Assembly (NCBI RefSeq): GCF_004353925.1
Contig: NZ_SMOK01000008.1
Coordinates: 104,362-168,361 of the forward strand
Direction of reading: 5' to 3'
DNA: 64,000 nucleotides
Source of the DNA: Pseudomonas sp. H9
GTDB lineage: Bacteria; Pseudomonadota; Gammaproteobacteria; Pseudomonadales; Pseudomonadaceae
The notes under the pieces were generated by a model, which worked only from the letters and a program-made list of their open reading frames with translations, did not search any database and was not told the DNA's origin. The translations under genes were made by a program, and so were the position numbers. Shown one piece after another: positions 37,628 to 48,216 of this stretch (positions within the stretch are counted from its first letter, which is position 1; each line of letters begins with the position of its first letter).

Positions 37628-38341
37628 TCACGCCTTGGCAGCGGCCGTTGTACTCGACGATTTACTGCGCGGGCGCAGCTGCGCTGCGGCCATGGCTTCA
37701 TCGGTGACACCGCTGTCGGCGCGCATGCCCGCAGCGAGGAATGGCACCATCAGGCGCATGACCTGCTCGATCGAGGTATTGACGCCGAAATCGGTCTCGG
37801 CAATGGCCCGCAAGGCCTTGATACCGGACATGCTGAACGCCGCAGCACCGAGCATGAAATGCACACGCCAGAACAGTTCAATGGGCGGAATACGGGGAGC
37901 GGCTTCGTTGACCAGCAACATATAACGACGGAACACCTTGCCGTACATGTCTTCCAGGTAACGACGCAAATGCCCCTGGCTCTGGCTGAACGCCAGGCCC
38001 AACAGACGCATGAAGATGGACAAGTCGTTGCCGCTACGAGGCTGTACCGCCAACGCCTGCTCGACCAGGATTTCCAATAGCTCTTCAAGGCTAGGCTTGT
38101 GCTCAGGGCGCGCCTGACGACGCTCCAGCTCGCGCTCGAGGCTTGTGCAGAACGGGCCGAGGAAGCGTGAGAAGACCGCCTGGATCAGCGCCTTCTTGGA
38201 ACCGAAATGGTAATTCACCGCCGCCAGGTTGACGCCGGCCTTGCTGGTGATCAGCCGCAATGAGGTTTCGGCAAAACCTTTTTCCGCGAACAACTGCTCG
38301 GCAGCATCGAGAATGCGTTCAACGGTTTCCGACTGCGCCAT
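37628..38341 (-). CDS. psrA: TetR-family regulator PsrA
   Basis: A 237-residue TetR regulator. HTH at about 8-55 (RILDAAEQLFAEKGFAETSL, SKAGVNLAAVNYHFGSKKAL); the ligand domain follows with a long basic tail (RPRSKSSSTT). PsrA senses long-chain fatty acyl signals, represses itself and the fadBA operon, and activates rpoS in Pseudomonas. Its own promoter carries two PsrA-type boxes. ATG 38341 is preferred because an upstream start would overlap those boxes. Confidence 0.93.
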   Translation of the reverse strand: MAQSETVERILDAAEQLFAEKGFAETSLRLITSKAGVNLAAVNYHFGSKKALIQAVFSRFLGPFCTSLERELERRQARPEHKPSLEELLEILVEQALAVQPRSGNDLSIFMRLLGLAFSQSQGHLRRYLEDMYGKVFRRYMLLVNEAAPRIPPIELFWRVHFMLGAAAFSMSGIKALRAIAETDFGVNTSIEQVMRLMVPFLAAGMRADSGVTDEAMAAAQLRPRSKSSSTTAAAKA

Positions 38342-38356
38342 GACTACTCCGCCTGA

Positions 38357-38383
38357 CAAACACGTGTTTGAAACATACGTTTT
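38357..38383. promoter_or_regulatory. Two tandem PsrA boxes before psrA
   Basis: Box 1 is CAAAC-ACGT-GTTTG (38357-38370), a perfect palindrome. Box 2 is GAAAC-ATAC-GTTTT (38370-38383). They share one base. Consensus is (G/C)AAAC-N2-4-GTTT(G/C). Confidence 0.85.
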
Positions 38384-38459
38384 AAAGTAGTGATTTGTCA
38401 AGCCTGCACAGCCGTTTTGCGTCCGGGCAGTCAGCTATTAAAACACAGCCACAGGCCGC

Positions 38460-38518
38460 AAGCTGCAAGCACTTCACACCTGGCACCACTCTTTCTTGCC
38501 GCTAGACGCTTGCAGCTT
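38460..38518. repeat. Inverted repeat AAGCTGCAAGC/GCTTGCAGCTT
   Basis: Eleven-base perfect arms (38460-38470, 38508-38518) with a 37-base spacer, upstream of the LexA boxes. The AAGCTGCAAGC family is a second dispersed Pseudomonas repeat, unrelated to the REP core here. Confidence 0.65.
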
Positions 38519-38526
38519 GCCATCTA

Positions 38527-38542
38527 CTGTATATAATTCCAG
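38527..38542 (+). promoter_or_regulatory. LexA (SOS) box 1
   Basis: CTGTATATAATTCCAG fits CTG-N10-CAG, with the TATATAAT core likely also serving as promoter -10. It lies 30 bp upstream of lexA. Confidence 0.92.
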
Positions 38543-38545
38543 TCA

Positions 38546-38561
38546 CTGTATAAAAAGACAG
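38546..38561 (+). promoter_or_regulatory. LexA (SOS) box 2
   Basis: CTGTATAAAAAGACAG is a second CTG-N10-CAG site, 3 bp after the first and 10 bp before the lexA ATG, giving tandem autorepression as in E. coli lexA. Confidence 0.92.
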
Positions 38562-38571
38562 AGCGATCGAC

Positions 38572-39180
38572 ATGCTAAAACTGACGCCACGCCAAGCTGA
38601 GATTCTGGCTTTTATCAAACGCTGCCTGGAAGACAACGGCTTCCCGCCTACCCGTGCGGAAATTGCCCAGGAGCTGGGCTTCAAGTCGCCCAACGCCGCC
38701 GAAGAACACCTCAAGGCCCTCGCGCGCAAGGGCGCCATCGAGATGACCCCTGGCGCCTCGCGCGGCATTCGCATCCCAGGCCTTGAAGCCAAGGCTGAAG
38801 AAAGCGGCCTGCCGATCATTGGCCGCGTTGCGGCCGGTGCTCCGATCCTTGCCCAGCAGCACATCGAAGAGTCCTGCAACATCAACCCGGCCTTCTTTCA
38901 CCCCCGGGCCGACTACCTGCTACGCGTTAACGGCATGAGCATGAAAGACGTCGGCATTGTCGATGGCGACCTGCTCGCCGTCCATACCTGCCGCGAAGCC
39001 CGTAATGGCCAGATCGTCGTCGCCCGCCTGGGTGACGAGGTGACGGTCAAGCGCTTCAAGCGAGAAGGCAGCAAGGTCTGGCTGATTGCTGAAAACCCCG
39101 AGTTCGCCCCCATCGAAGTCAACCTGAAAGAACAGGAGCTGGTGATCGAGGGCTTGAGTGTCGGCGTTATTCGTCGATAA
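38572..39180 (+). CDS. lexA: SOS repressor LexA
   Basis: A 202-residue LexA: winged HTH at 1-70 ([20 protein letters not shown]), cleavage site Ala-Gly in VAAGAPI (about 85-91), catalytic Ser in [11 protein letters not shown] and Lys in DEVTVKRFK. RecA-stimulated self-cleavage releases sulA and other SOS genes. Preceded by two LexA boxes. ATG 38572; sulA follows after 11 bp. Confidence 0.98.
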   Translation: MLKLTPRQAEILAFIKRCLEDNGFPPTRAEIAQELGFKSPNAAEEHLKALARKGAIEMTPGASRGIRIPGLEAKAEESGLPIIGRVAAGAPILAQQHIEESCNINPAFFHPRADYLLRVNGMSMKDVGIVDGDLLAVHTCREARNGQIVVARLGDEVTVKRFKREGSKVWLIAENPEFAPIEVNLKEQELVIEGLSVGVIRR

Positions 39181-39191
39181 AAGGAGGCGTC

Positions 39192-39674
39192 ATGCAGTTC
39201 CCCCATGCACCACAGCAAGCACAATTGCCCCTGTTCGAAGCGTTCCTGGCCCAGCCTGTGCTGCCCGGACTGAAAACCAGCAAACCTGCACCGCACCCTG
39301 GCGCAGCTCAGGTTTTCAGCGAACTGTCCTTGCGTGGCGCGTTGGGCAGCTGCCAGAGCCTGCTGGCCCCCATGCTGCGCGAACTGAGTGAATTGAGCGA
39401 AGAGCAGGACGAGCGCTGGCTAACGCTGATCGCCCCGCCGGCCAGCCTGACTCAGGCATGGTTACGTGATGCCGGCCTTAACCGCGAACGCATCCTGCTG
39501 CTGCATCCACGCGGCAACCAGAGCGCACTGCAATTGGCCTGTGAAGCCTTACGCCTGGGCCGCAGCCATACTGTGGTCAGCTGGTTGAATACGGTCAACA
39601 GCAGCACCCGCCAGCAATTGAGCAATGCGGCACGCGCGGGAGATGCACAAAGCCTGAACATCCGCCTTGGCTGA
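39192..39674 (+). CDS. sulA: SOS cell-division inhibitor SulA
   Basis: A 160-residue SulA, which blocks FtsZ assembly after DNA damage. The family core is FSELSLRGALGSCQSLLAPM, RWLTLIAPPASLTQAWL, RILLLHPRGNQSALQLACEA and GRSHTVVSW. ATG 39192 sits 11 bp after lexA with AAAGGAGG upstream, so it shares the lexA promoter, an arrangement known in Pseudomonas. Confidence 0.95.
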   Translation: MQFPHAPQQAQLPLFEAFLAQPVLPGLKTSKPAPHPGAAQVFSELSLRGALGSCQSLLAPMLRELSELSEEQDERWLTLIAPPASLTQAWLRDAGLNRERILLLHPRGNQSALQLACEALRLGRSHTVVSWLNTVNSSTRQQLSNAARAGDAQSLNIRLG

Positions 39675-39705
39675 TATCCAGGATCGCTATCGGTAGGTTT
39701 TGTCA

Positions 39706-39728
39706 GGCTTCCTCAGGACGAGGAAGCC
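39706..39728. terminator. Hairpin between sulA and the 77-residue protein gene
   Basis: Nine-base stem GGCTTCCTC/GAGGAAGCC with AGGAC loop, between convergent stops. T tracts are short on both sides. Confidence 0.6.
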
Positions 39729-39739
39729 ACGCAGCACGA

Positions 39740-39973
39740 TCAATGCAGAACGCGCGGCCCGTCGTCTCGCTCGATTTCACCTTCCACCAGCTTGCCAGCC
39801 ATCTGCACACCAACACTGAGCATGGCCTTGGCCACCTCAACATGTTGACCCTGCAGAAAGGCCTTGGCGTCCTCGGAGAAATCCAGGGTTACCAGGGAGC
39901 CTTCGTCCTCGGCACGGCGCAACTCGATCCGGCCATCAGGCAACTCGACAATTTCTAAAAAGGACGTTGGCAT
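39740..39973 (-). CDS. Conserved small protein of unknown function
   Basis: A 77-residue soluble, acidic protein starting MPTSFLEIVELPDGRIELRR. Two short beta strands at the start (FLEIVEL, IELRR), then SLVTLDFSEDAKAF and a helix (EVAKAMLSVGVQMAGKLVEG). No family recognised; it seems the usual small neighbour of sulA and topA in Pseudomonas. ATG 39973 is chosen over a longer form starting at 40030 that overlaps the upstream gene's stop. Probably co-transcribed with the DUF6586 gene 50 bp upstream. Confidence 0.75.
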   Translation of the reverse strand: MPTSFLEIVELPDGRIELRRAEDEGSLVTLDFSEDAKAFLQGQHVEVAKAMLSVGVQMAGKLVEGEIERDDGPRVLH

Positions 39974-40023
39974 AAGGGGCTGCTCTCCACGAAAGGCGGC
40001 TATTGTACCAGCGAGTGCCTCAA

Positions 40024-40545
40024 TCAGCACTCACTCAGGCCTTCACGAAAACGAACCGTCAAACCTTTAAGGTTCTGCCGCCAGCTCTCCAGCTCTTCCC
40101 GCGAAAGCGGCTGCGCTTCAGCCTCATCAAGGCTTACCGCCTGAATCAACGGCTGGGTGACGTCAGTTTTCGGTGCCTTTTTCGCGACCGGCGGTCGGAA
40201 TAAATCGGCATAAGCTCCGAGCAGTTGCGCCAACCAGGTCTCACGCTGCTCAGCCAGCTCAACCAATTCGGCCATTTCTGGAATGGCAACTGCGTCCAGC
40301 ACTTCCCGGGTCAGCAACAGTTCTGCGCGCGGCGCCCCTGCCTGCGGCAAGCGGTAGAAACCGGCTATTTCGTGACAAAGCCCCAGCAATGCACCGTAGA
40401 GGTGAAACAGCGCCGATTCACGCTCGGCCTGGATCAGCGCCTGAGCATTCATGGCCCGACTCTCTTGTGCCTTGCCCATGGCGTCAAGCGCCAGGCCTGC
40501 GAAGTAAATCTTCTGGTTGGTACGGGTGTAGAGTTCCTGGGCCAT
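40024..40545 (-). CDS. DUF6586 family protein
   Basis: A 173-residue, mostly helical protein (MAQELYTRTNQKIYFAGLAL start; ALIQAERESALFHLYGALLG). It fits a Pseudomonadales-specific family of unknown function located beside topA. No membrane segment or signal. A middle segment rich in Lys/Pro (PPVAKKAPKTD) may be a flexible linker before the last helix. ATG 40545. Confidence 0.78.
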   Translation of the reverse strand: MAQELYTRTNQKIYFAGLALDAMGKAQESRAMNAQALIQAERESALFHLYGALLGLCHEIAGFYRLPQAGAPRAELLLTREVLDAVAIPEMAELVELAEQRETWLAQLLGAYADLFRPPVAKKAPKTDVTQPLIQAVSLDEAEAQPLSREELESWRQNLKGLTVRFREGLSEC

Positions 40546-40609
40546 CTGGGTGCCCTCCGAAAGGCTGCAAGGCGGTCTGTGAATTTACACCATTGCGGGC
40601 GTTAAAAGC

Positions 40610-40659
40610 ATCGCGGGGCAAGCCCGCTCCTACAGGTAGGAGCGGGCTTGCCCCGCGAT
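40610..40659. repeat. REP pair (inverted), copy 6
   Basis: Arms 40610-40633 and 40637-40659, the most compact copy with only three spacer bases, between topA and the DUF6586 gene, which run in the same direction. Confidence 0.9.
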
Positions 40660-40677
40660 TACATCAATACAGCGCTA

Positions 40678-43290
40678 TCAACGCTTGTCTTCAACCTTCC
40701 AGGCATTGCCGTCGTAGAAGGCGCGCCAGCCCGTCGGCTTACCCTCAACCTCGGTCTGCACGTACTGCTCCTTGGTTTTGCGGCTGTAGCGAATCACCGC
40801 CGGGCGACCTTCCGGATCCTTCTTCGGCGCTTCACAGAGGAAGTGATACTTCGGATCGATTTCGTCCTTGTGCGGAATAATCTCGATCACCAACGGTGCG
40901 CGGGTTTCACGGTTTTTCGGGAACTGGCTGGCGGCCAGGAACAACCCCGAAGCACCATCACGCAGCACGTAGGTGTCATTGACCTTCTCGCACTTGAGCT
41001 CCGGCATCTTCACCGCGTCCATCTTCGGTGGTGCTGCCTCACCGCTTTTCAGCAGCTTGCGGGTGTTCTTGCATTCAGCGTTGGTGCAGCCGAAGAACTT
41101 ACCGAAACGACCGGTTTTAAGCTGCATTTCACTACCGCACTTGTCGCACTCCAGGCTCGGCCCTTCGTAACCCTTGATGCGGTAGCTGCCCTCTTCGATT
41201 TCATAGCCGGTGCAATCCGGGTTGTTACCACAGATATGCAGCTTGTGTTTTTCGTCGAGCAAGTACGCATCCATTGCCGTGGAGCAAATCGGGCAGCGGT
41301 GCTTGTTGAGCAGCACGCGCGATTCCGACTCACCTTCGTCATCGGCGGCAATTTCGTCACCCGGCACCAGGTTTACCGTGGCCTTGCAGCGCTCTTTGGG
41401 TGGCAGGCTGTACCCCGAGCAACCGAGGAACACACCGGTGGAAGCGGTACGAATCATCATCGGCCGCCCGCAATCCTTGCACGGAATGTTGGTGAGGGTC
41501 GGCTGGTTGGCACGCATGCCCTTCTCGCCGTCTTCAGCAAGCTTGAGCTTGCTGCTGAAGTCGCCGTAGAACTCGTCGAGCACGTTCTTCCAGTCGCGTT
41601 CACCTTGGGCGACATCGTCGAGGTTCTCTTCCATGCCGGCGGTGAAGCCGTAGTCCATCAGGTTGGAGAAGCTTTCGGACAGGCGCTCAGTGACGATATC
41701 GCCCATCTTTTCCGAATAGAACCGACGGTTGTGCAAGGTCACGTAGCCGCGATCCTGGATCGTCGAAATAATCGCTGCGTACGTGGAAGGCCGACCGATA
41801 CCACGCTTTTCCATTTCCTTGACCAGGCTAGCCTCGGAGTAACGCGCAGGCGGCTTGGTAAAGTGCTGGCTTGGGTCGAGCGCGATCAGCTTGAGCACTT
41901 CACCCTGGTTCATTTCCGGCAAAACGTCGTCATCACCCGGCTTGCTCTGCTGTGGCAGTACACGGGTGTAACCATCGAACTTGAGGATACGACCCTTGGC
42001 ACGCAGCTCGAAATCGCCCGCAGTGACGCTGACGGTGGTCGACAGGTACTGTGCGGGTGGCATCTGGCAAGCGAGGAACTGACGCCAGATCAGCTCGTAC
42101 AGGCGCTCGGCATCGCGCTCCATACCACTGAGCTTGGTCGGGTGAGTGTTGACGTCGGAAGGACGAATCGCTTCGTGCGCCTCCTGAGCACCCTCCTTGC
42201 TGCCGTAGACAATCGGCGATTCTGGCAGGTACTTCTTGCCAAACTCGCTCTCAATGTAGCTACGGGCCATTTCCACGGCGTCTGCCGACAGGTTGGTCGA
42301 GTCGGTACGCATATAGGTGATGTAGCCCGCTTCGTACAGACGCTGAGCCATCATCATGGTCTTCTTTACCCCGAAGCCCAGGCGATTGCTCGCCGCCTGC
42401 TGCAAGGTAGAGGTAATGAACGGTGCCGACGGCTTGCTGCTGGTCGGGCGGTCTTCACGCTTGGCAACGGTGAAGCTGGAAGACTTGAGCTTCTCCAGCG
42501 CGGCCATGGCCTGCGCTTCGTTGAGCGGCTTGAAGGCGTCGCCCTTCTCCCGGGACACTTCGAAGCGTACTTTGGCGTCCTTGGCAGTGCCCAGGTCGGC
42601 GTGCACTTCCCAGTACTCTTCCGGGATGAACGCGCGAATCTCACGCTCACGCTCAACCACCAGCTTCACCGCAACCGATTGCACACGACCGGCAGACAAG
42701 CCACGGGCGATTTTGGCCCACAGCAGCGGCGAGACCATGTAGCCCACTACTCGGTCGAGGAAGCGACGGGCCTGCTGGGCATTGACCCGATCAATGTCCA
42801 GTTCACCCGGCTGAGAAAAGGCCTCCTGGATGGCCTTCTTGGTAATTTCGTTGAACACCACACGCTTGTAGCGGCTGTCGTCACCACCAATGGCCTCGCG
42901 CAGGTGCCAGGCGATGGCTTCCCCCTCGCGATCCAAGTCGGTTGCGAGATAGATGGTGTCGGCATCTTTGGCCAGACGACGCAGTTCTTCGATGACCTTT
43001 TCCTTGCCTGGAAGGATCTCGTACTTGGCTTTCCAGCCGTGGTCCGGATCAACCCCCATGCGCGCAACCAGTTGCTTGCGGGCCTTTTCTTTGGGCGACA
43101 GGGCTGGTGCCTCGCCTGCAGCGGCTTTTCCGCGCTTGGCAGCAGGTTCCTTGCTGGCACTGGCCGAACCGCTGGTGGGCAGGTCGCGGATATGGCCGAT
43201 ACTCGACTTCACCACGTACTGGCTGCCCAGGTACTTGTTGATGGTCTTGGCCTTAGCCGGGGATTCCACAATGACCAGCGATTTGCCCAT
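40678..43290 (-). CDS. topA: DNA topoisomerase I
   Basis: An 870-residue type IA topoisomerase relaxing negative supercoils. TOPRIM at 1-about 160 ([23 protein letters not shown]) with a charged Ala/Lys insert at about 40-70. The catalytic Tyr lies in [14 protein letters not shown]. Three C-terminal zinc fingers follow: CKDCGRPM...[13 protein letters not shown]...CGNNPDC and CDKCGSEM...CTNAEC, then a basic tail. ATG 43290; DUF1653 lies 86 bp upstream. Confidence 0.98.
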   Translation of the reverse strand: MGKSLVIVESPAKAKTINKYLGSQYVVKSSIGHIRDLPTSGSASASKEPAAKRGKAAAGEAPALSPKEKARKQLVARMGVDPDHGWKAKYEILPGKEKVIEELRRLAKDADTIYLATDLDREGEAIAWHLREAIGGDDSRYKRVVFNEITKKAIQEAFSQPGELDIDRVNAQQARRFLDRVVGYMVSPLLWAKIARGLSAGRVQSVAVKLVVEREREIRAFIPEEYWEVHADLGTAKDAKVRFEVSREKGDAFKPLNEAQAMAALEKLKSSSFTVAKREDRPTSSKPSAPFITSTLQQAASNRLGFGVKKTMMMAQRLYEAGYITYMRTDSTNLSADAVEMARSYIESEFGKKYLPESPIVYGSKEGAQEAHEAIRPSDVNTHPTKLSGMERDAERLYELIWRQFLACQMPPAQYLSTTVSVTAGDFELRAKGRILKFDGYTRVLPQQSKPGDDDVLPEMNQGEVLKLIALDPSQHFTKPPARYSEASLVKEMEKRGIGRPSTYAAIISTIQDRGYVTLHNRRFYSEKMGDIVTERLSESFSNLMDYGFTAGMEENLDDVAQGERDWKNVLDEFYGDFSSKLKLAEDGEKGMRANQPTLTNIPCKDCGRPMMIRTASTGVFLGCSGYSLPPKERCKATVNLVPGDEIAADDEGESESRVLLNKHRCPICSTAMDAYLLDEKHKLHICGNNPDCTGYEIEEGSYRIKGYEGPSLECDKCGSEMQLKTGRFGKFFGCTNAECKNTRKLLKSGEAAPPKMDAVKMPELKCEKVNDTYVLRDGASGLFLAASQFPKNRETRAPLVIEIIPHKDEIDPKYHFLCEAPKKDPEGRPAVIRYSRKTKEQYVQTEVEGKPTGWRAFYDGNAWKVEDKR

Positions 43291-43376
43291 GGATCGGAAA
43301 ATTCCTGAATACTGAAAATAAAAACACGGCAGGTACCTGACGCGGCACCGCTATATATAGTGGCAACAGAGTGAGG

Positions 43377-43640
43377 TCAAGCTTGACGCAATAGCTGCTC
43401 AGGCGCCGGAGGAGGAAACTGCTCGGCCTCGGGCGTGATCAAAGCAAAGCGCGGTACGCACTTTCCGTCAACCTCAACCGACTCGGTAAACATCGTCAGC
43501 GGACGCAACCAGCAGCTGAAATCGCCATAAAGCGTCTGGTAAACCACCATCCACTCCTCGGTTTCAGAATGACGCGCTGTACCGAACACACGATACTCAG
43601 GCCCCTTGTAATGCCGGTATACGCCTGGCTGTATCTGCAT
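43377..43640 (-). CDS. DUF1653 domain protein
   Basis: An 87-residue protein, PGVYRHYKGPEYRVFGTARH then VVYQTLYGDFSCWLRPLTMF, the DUF1653 signature of a small beta domain. Function unknown. ATG 43640 has AAGAGGG nine bases upstream; a GTG three codons earlier would be too close to it. Between the fadBA terminator and topA. Confidence 0.88.
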   Translation of the reverse strand: MQIQPGVYRHYKGPEYRVFGTARHSETEEWMVVYQTLYGDFSCWLRPLTMFTESVEVDGKCVPRFALITPEAEQFPPPAPEQLLRQA

Positions 43641-43668
43641 GTTGCTCACCCTCTTGAAAAAAAATTTT

Positions 43669-43702
43669 GCAAAAACAAAAACCGGGGCACCAGGCCCCGG
43701 TT
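43669..43702 (-). terminator. Rho-independent terminator after fadA
   Basis: Stem AACCGGGGC/GCCCCGGTT (43680-43688, 43694-43702) followed on the minus strand by TTTGTTTTTG. It ends the fadBA transcript before the DUF1653 start. Confidence 0.9.
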
Positions 43703-43718
43703 TCCATCCGCGAAACGC

Positions 43719-44909
<1,191 letters not shown>

Positions 44910-44923
44910 TTATCGTTGGGCGC

Positions 44924-47071
44924 TTAACCGAAGAAGCTCTGGCCGTTTTTGGCCATCTCACGCAGCTTCGCGGTGGGGTGATACAGCGGACCCAGATCGG
45001 CGTACTTGTCTGCCAGGGCTACGAATTCAGCAACACCGATCGAGTCGATGTAGCGCAGCGCGCCGCCACGGAACGGAGGGAAACCAATGCCGTAGACCAG
45101 GCCCATATCGGCTTCTGCGGCGGTTTCAACGATGCCGTCTTCCAGGCAACGAACGGTTTCCAGGCACAGTGGGACCATCATCCAGTTGATGATGTCTTCG
45201 TCAGTGACTTCACGTTGCTCGTAAACGACGGGCTTGAGCACTTCGAGGACAGCAGCGTCAGCGACTTTCTTCGGCTTGCCGCGCTTATCGGTTTCGTAGG
45301 CGTAGAAACCCTTGCCATTCTTCTGACCCAGACGGTTGGCTTCGTACAGGGCGTCGACAGCTGAACGGCGGTCGTCCTTCATGCGGTCCGGGAAACCTTC
45401 AGCCATGACGTCACGGCCGTGGTGACCGGTGTCGATACCGACCACGTCCATCAGGTAGGCAGGGCCCATTGGCCAGCCGAACTTTTCCATGACTTTGTCG
45501 ATGCGCACGAAGTCGACACCGGCGCTGACCAGTTTGGCGAAACCACCGAAGTACGGGAACAGTACACGGTTGACCAAAAAGCCCGGGCAGTCGTTGACCA
45601 CGATCGGGTTCTTGCCCATTTTCTTGGCGTAGGCAACGGTGGTGGCAACAGCCACATCGCTGGACTTCTCACCACGAATGACTTCAACCAACGGCATCAT
45701 GTGCACAGGGTTGAAGAAGTGCATACCAACAAAGTTTTCCGGGCGCTTGAGCGCCTTGGCCAGCAGGTTGATGGAGATGGTCGAGGTGTTGGAAGCCAGA
45801 ATGGCGTCTTCCTTCACCTGGCCTTCCACTTCAGCCAGCACAGCCTGCTTGACCTTCGGGTTCTCGACCACAGCTTCAACAACGATGTCGACGTTGGCGA
45901 AATCGCCGTACGACAGGGTCGGGCGAATCGCGTTCAGCGCTTCGGCCATTTTTGCCGGGGTCAGGCGACCTTTCTCAACGCGCTTGCCCAACAGCTTGGA
46001 AGCTTCGTTCAAGCCCAGCTGGATAGCACCTTCGTTGATGTCTTTCATCAGGATCGGGGTGCCCTTGACCGCCGACTGGTAGGCGATACCGCCACCCATG
46101 ATGCCTGCGCCGAGCACTGCAGCCTGTTTGACGTCACGTGCGATTTCGTCGTGGGCCTTGGCCTTGCGCTTGAGTTCCTGGTCGTTGAGGAACAGACCGA
46201 TCAGGCTCTCGGCAACCGAGGTCTTGGCCAGCTTGACGAAGCCAGCCGCTTCAACTTCCAGCGCTTTGTCACGACCGAAGTTGGCTGCTTTCTGGATACT
46301 CTTGATCGCTTCAACGGGTGCCGGGTAGTTCGGGCCCGCCTGGCCGGCAACGAAACCTTTGGCGGTTTCGAAGGACATCATCTGCTCGATGGCGTTGAGC
46401 TTGAGCTTCTCGAGCTTAGGCTGACGCTTGGCCTTGTGATCGAACTCGCCGCTGATGGCGCGCTTGATCAGGTCCAGTGCAGCGGCCTGCAGCAACTCAG
46501 GCGCAACCACCGCATCGACCGCACCGACTTTCAGCGCGTCTTCAGCGCGGTTTTCCTTGCCGGCGGCAATCCACTCGATGGCGTTGTCAGCACCGATGAT
46601 ACGCGGCAGGCGCACGGTACCACCGAAGCCCGGGTAGATACCCAGCTTGACTTCCGGCAGGCCGATCTTGGCGCTGCTGGACATCACGCGGTAGTCGGCA
46701 GCCAGACACATTTCCAGACCGCCGCCCAGAGCGATGCCATTGATCGCAGCTACGGTAGGAACGGCCAGGTCTTCAAAGTCACTGAAAATCCGGTTGGCTT
46801 CCAGGTTGCCGGCGACCAGTTCGGCCTCGGGCAGCTTGAAGTTGTCGACAAACTCGGTGATATCCGCGCCGACGATGAAGACGTCCTTGCCACTGCTGAC
46901 AATCACGCCCTTGATCGATGCGTCGGCCTTGATGGTGTCTACAGCCTGACGCAATTCGTTCAGGGTAAGACGGTTGAACTTGTTGACGGACTCACCCTTG
47001 AGGTCGAACTTCAGTTCGACGATGCCGCTTTCAAGAGCCTTAACCGTGATGGCTTTACCTTCGTAAATCAT
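44924..47071 (-). CDS. fadB: Fatty acid oxidation complex subunit alpha FadB
   Basis: A 715-residue bifunctional protein: enoyl-CoA hydratase/isomerase (1-about 190; [20 protein letters not shown] with catalytic Glu) and 3-hydroxyacyl-CoA dehydrogenase (from about 310; [28 protein letters not shown] with His-Glu pair). ATG 47071 gives [10 protein letters not shown], the family start; a longer frame upstream is unsupported. Head of the fadBA operon, with candidate PsrA boxes 150 bp upstream. Confidence 0.97.
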   Translation of the reverse strand: MIYEGKAITVKALESGIVELKFDLKGESVNKFNRLTLNELRQAVDTIKADASIKGVIVSSGKDVFIVGADITEFVDNFKLPEAELVAGNLEANRIFSDFEDLAVPTVAAINGIALGGGLEMCLAADYRVMSSSAKIGLPEVKLGIYPGFGGTVRLPRIIGADNAIEWIAAGKENRAEDALKVGAVDAVVAPELLQAAALDLIKRAISGEFDHKAKRQPKLEKLKLNAIEQMMSFETAKGFVAGQAGPNYPAPVEAIKSIQKAANFGRDKALEVEAAGFVKLAKTSVAESLIGLFLNDQELKRKAKAHDEIARDVKQAAVLGAGIMGGGIAYQSAVKGTPILMKDINEGAIQLGLNEASKLLGKRVEKGRLTPAKMAEALNAIRPTLSYGDFANVDIVVEAVVENPKVKQAVLAEVEGQVKEDAILASNTSTISINLLAKALKRPENFVGMHFFNPVHMMPLVEVIRGEKSSDVAVATTVAYAKKMGKNPIVVNDCPGFLVNRVLFPYFGGFAKLVSAGVDFVRIDKVMEKFGWPMGPAYLMDVVGIDTGHHGRDVMAEGFPDRMKDDRRSAVDALYEANRLGQKNGKGFYAYETDKRGKPKKVADAAVLEVLKPVVYEQREVTDEDIINWMMVPLCLETVRCLEDGIVETAAEADMGLVYGIGFPPFRGGALRYIDSIGVAEFVALADKYADLGPLYHPTAKLREMAKNGQSFFG

Positions 47072-47220
47072 CAACTGATCTCCACGATATGGAAGCTGAA
47101 CTGTACACGCCAATCGCTGGTGAAAGACCCGGCTGGCCGCTGGCCATGTGTTGCCGAATCTTTGCGCCAGGCACACCCGTCAGCGCGATAGTCGGGATTC
47201 TGTAAGAGCCTTCTGACATA

Positions 47221-47247
47221 CAAACGCTCAATTCATACGCCCGTTTG
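47221..47247 (-). promoter_or_regulatory. Candidate tandem PsrA boxes upstream of fadBA
   Basis: Plus strand: CAAAC-GCTC-AATTC (47221-47234) and CATAC-GCCC-GTTTG (47234-47247), sharing one base. Each has one perfect half-site; the second differs from the palindrome at one position. Geometry equals that at psrA. Confidence 0.6.
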
Positions 47248-47531
47248 ATTTGGGTATGCACACATTCAACGAAAAGATCGCCGTTGTCAAATGCCCGAAA
47301 GCAGCCTGAAAACGCGACTTTGCGGTCATTTTCTGCCGAGCACGGGCAAACACCGGTATCGGTGATCGAACCGTATTCATGGCAACGATAGTCGTCAGCG
47401 AGGTACACACCCAAACGCCGGATCAACGCACGTCAGGAGTAAATAAAAAGACACGAAAAAATGCGGATAGCGGCGAGACCGCTACACTGGAAGGGAGAAT
47501 CATGATCAATACCGGCCTGCCTGGCCCGCCT

Positions 47532-47557
47532 GCCCGATGCGTATATCGGGCTTTTTA
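47532..47557 (+). terminator. Orphan rho-independent terminator
   Basis: Stem GCCCGAT/ATCGGGC, loop GCGTAT, followed by TTTTTA. No annotated plus-strand gene lies upstream, so it may end an unrecognised small RNA. Confidence 0.7.
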
Positions 47558-47576
47558 TTGGCTCATCCGCCTCTGG

Positions 47577-47646
47577 TAGGAGCGGGCTTGCCCCGCGATT
47601 GCGGCGTGACATGTAAACCGCAATCGCGGGGCAAGCCCGCTCCCAC
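47577..47646. repeat. REP pair (inverted), copy 7
   Basis: Arms 47577-47604 and 47619-47646, complementarity extended to ATTGCGG/CCGCAAT beyond the shared core. Confidence 0.9.
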
Positions 47647-47669
47647 TGAGCAACACCTATTGCCCGAGG

Positions 47670-48107
47670 TCATGCCAACGCTTTCAACACTGCGGCAATA
47701 TCCTGCAATACAGCCGGTTCACCGCGCTCCCCCCAGTACAGAGCAACCATCTGCGGGCCAGCTTCGACCTTGTAAACGCTGTCGGGCAAACGCGCGAGCT
47801 GTTCTGCATGCACAGGATCAGCACAAGGCTCACGCCACTGATTGAGCCAGGTACCCGGCGTGGTTTGCCAGTAGCTCCAGGTGTCTGCCCTGCCCTGACG
47901 CCGCGGCCGTACGTACTGAGCACAGGGGCTTGGCGGCTCTTTGGGCAACCAGTGCGGCCACTCCTGAGGCGCCAGTTGCATCGTCAGCCCCATGCGTCGG
48001 GCTTCCATACGCAGGGCCATTCGACCACTCTGATTGCGTGAAGGACGCAGCCAGGCCAAAGGACTGAGAATCAGCGCAAGGATTGACACCACTACCCAGA
48101 CCGTCAT
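47670..48107 (-). CDS. Conserved membrane-anchored protein of unknown function
   Basis: A 145-residue protein with one amino-terminal hydrophobic anchor (MTVWVVVSILALILSPLAWL) and a short basic loop (RPSRNQSGRMALRMEARRMG), then a soluble Trp/Pro-rich domain (QEWPHWLPKEPPS, SYWQTTPGTWLNQW) ending in an amphipathic helix. No family recognised. ATG 48107 has GGGAATA upstream; an ATG five codons earlier is possible. Divergent from the universal stress protein. Confidence 0.75.
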   Translation of the reverse strand: MTVWVVVSILALILSPLAWLRPSRNQSGRMALRMEARRMGLTMQLAPQEWPHWLPKEPPSPCAQYVRPRRQGRADTWSYWQTTPGTWLNQWREPCADPVHAEQLARLPDSVYKVEAGPQMVALYWGERGEPAVLQDIAAVLKALA

Positions 48108-48216
48108 ATCTGTTATTCCCATAAAGCGTTTTAAATGAGCTGGTTAGCCGAGGTACCCAGCGATCAGCCTGAAACCGACCATACTTGAACTATCGCGACT
48201 GTCAGGAGAGCCTCTC

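Larger units (their letters stand above)
47072..47669. other. Long intergenic region upstream of fadB
   Basis: 598 bases. It contains candidate PsrA boxes (47221-47247), an orphan plus-strand terminator (47532-47557) and a REP pair. No credible gene longer than 30 codons; a 25-codon frame (47502-47579) ends inside the REP arm and is not called. Confidence 0.5.

Noticed and set aside
40648..43308. 886-codon open frame on plus opposite topA
   Set aside because: Lies entirely antisense to a textbook topoisomerase I; composition is the usual high-GC shadow frame (His/Val/Arg-rich, no domain).
45419..47191. 590-codon open frame on plus opposite fadB
   Set aside because: Shadow of the fadB reading frame; no recognisable domain and no ribosome site.
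47502..47579. 25-codon plus frame as a leader peptide
   Set aside because: Ends inside a REP arm, overlaps a terminator, and no downstream gene on the strand to regulate within 600 bp.
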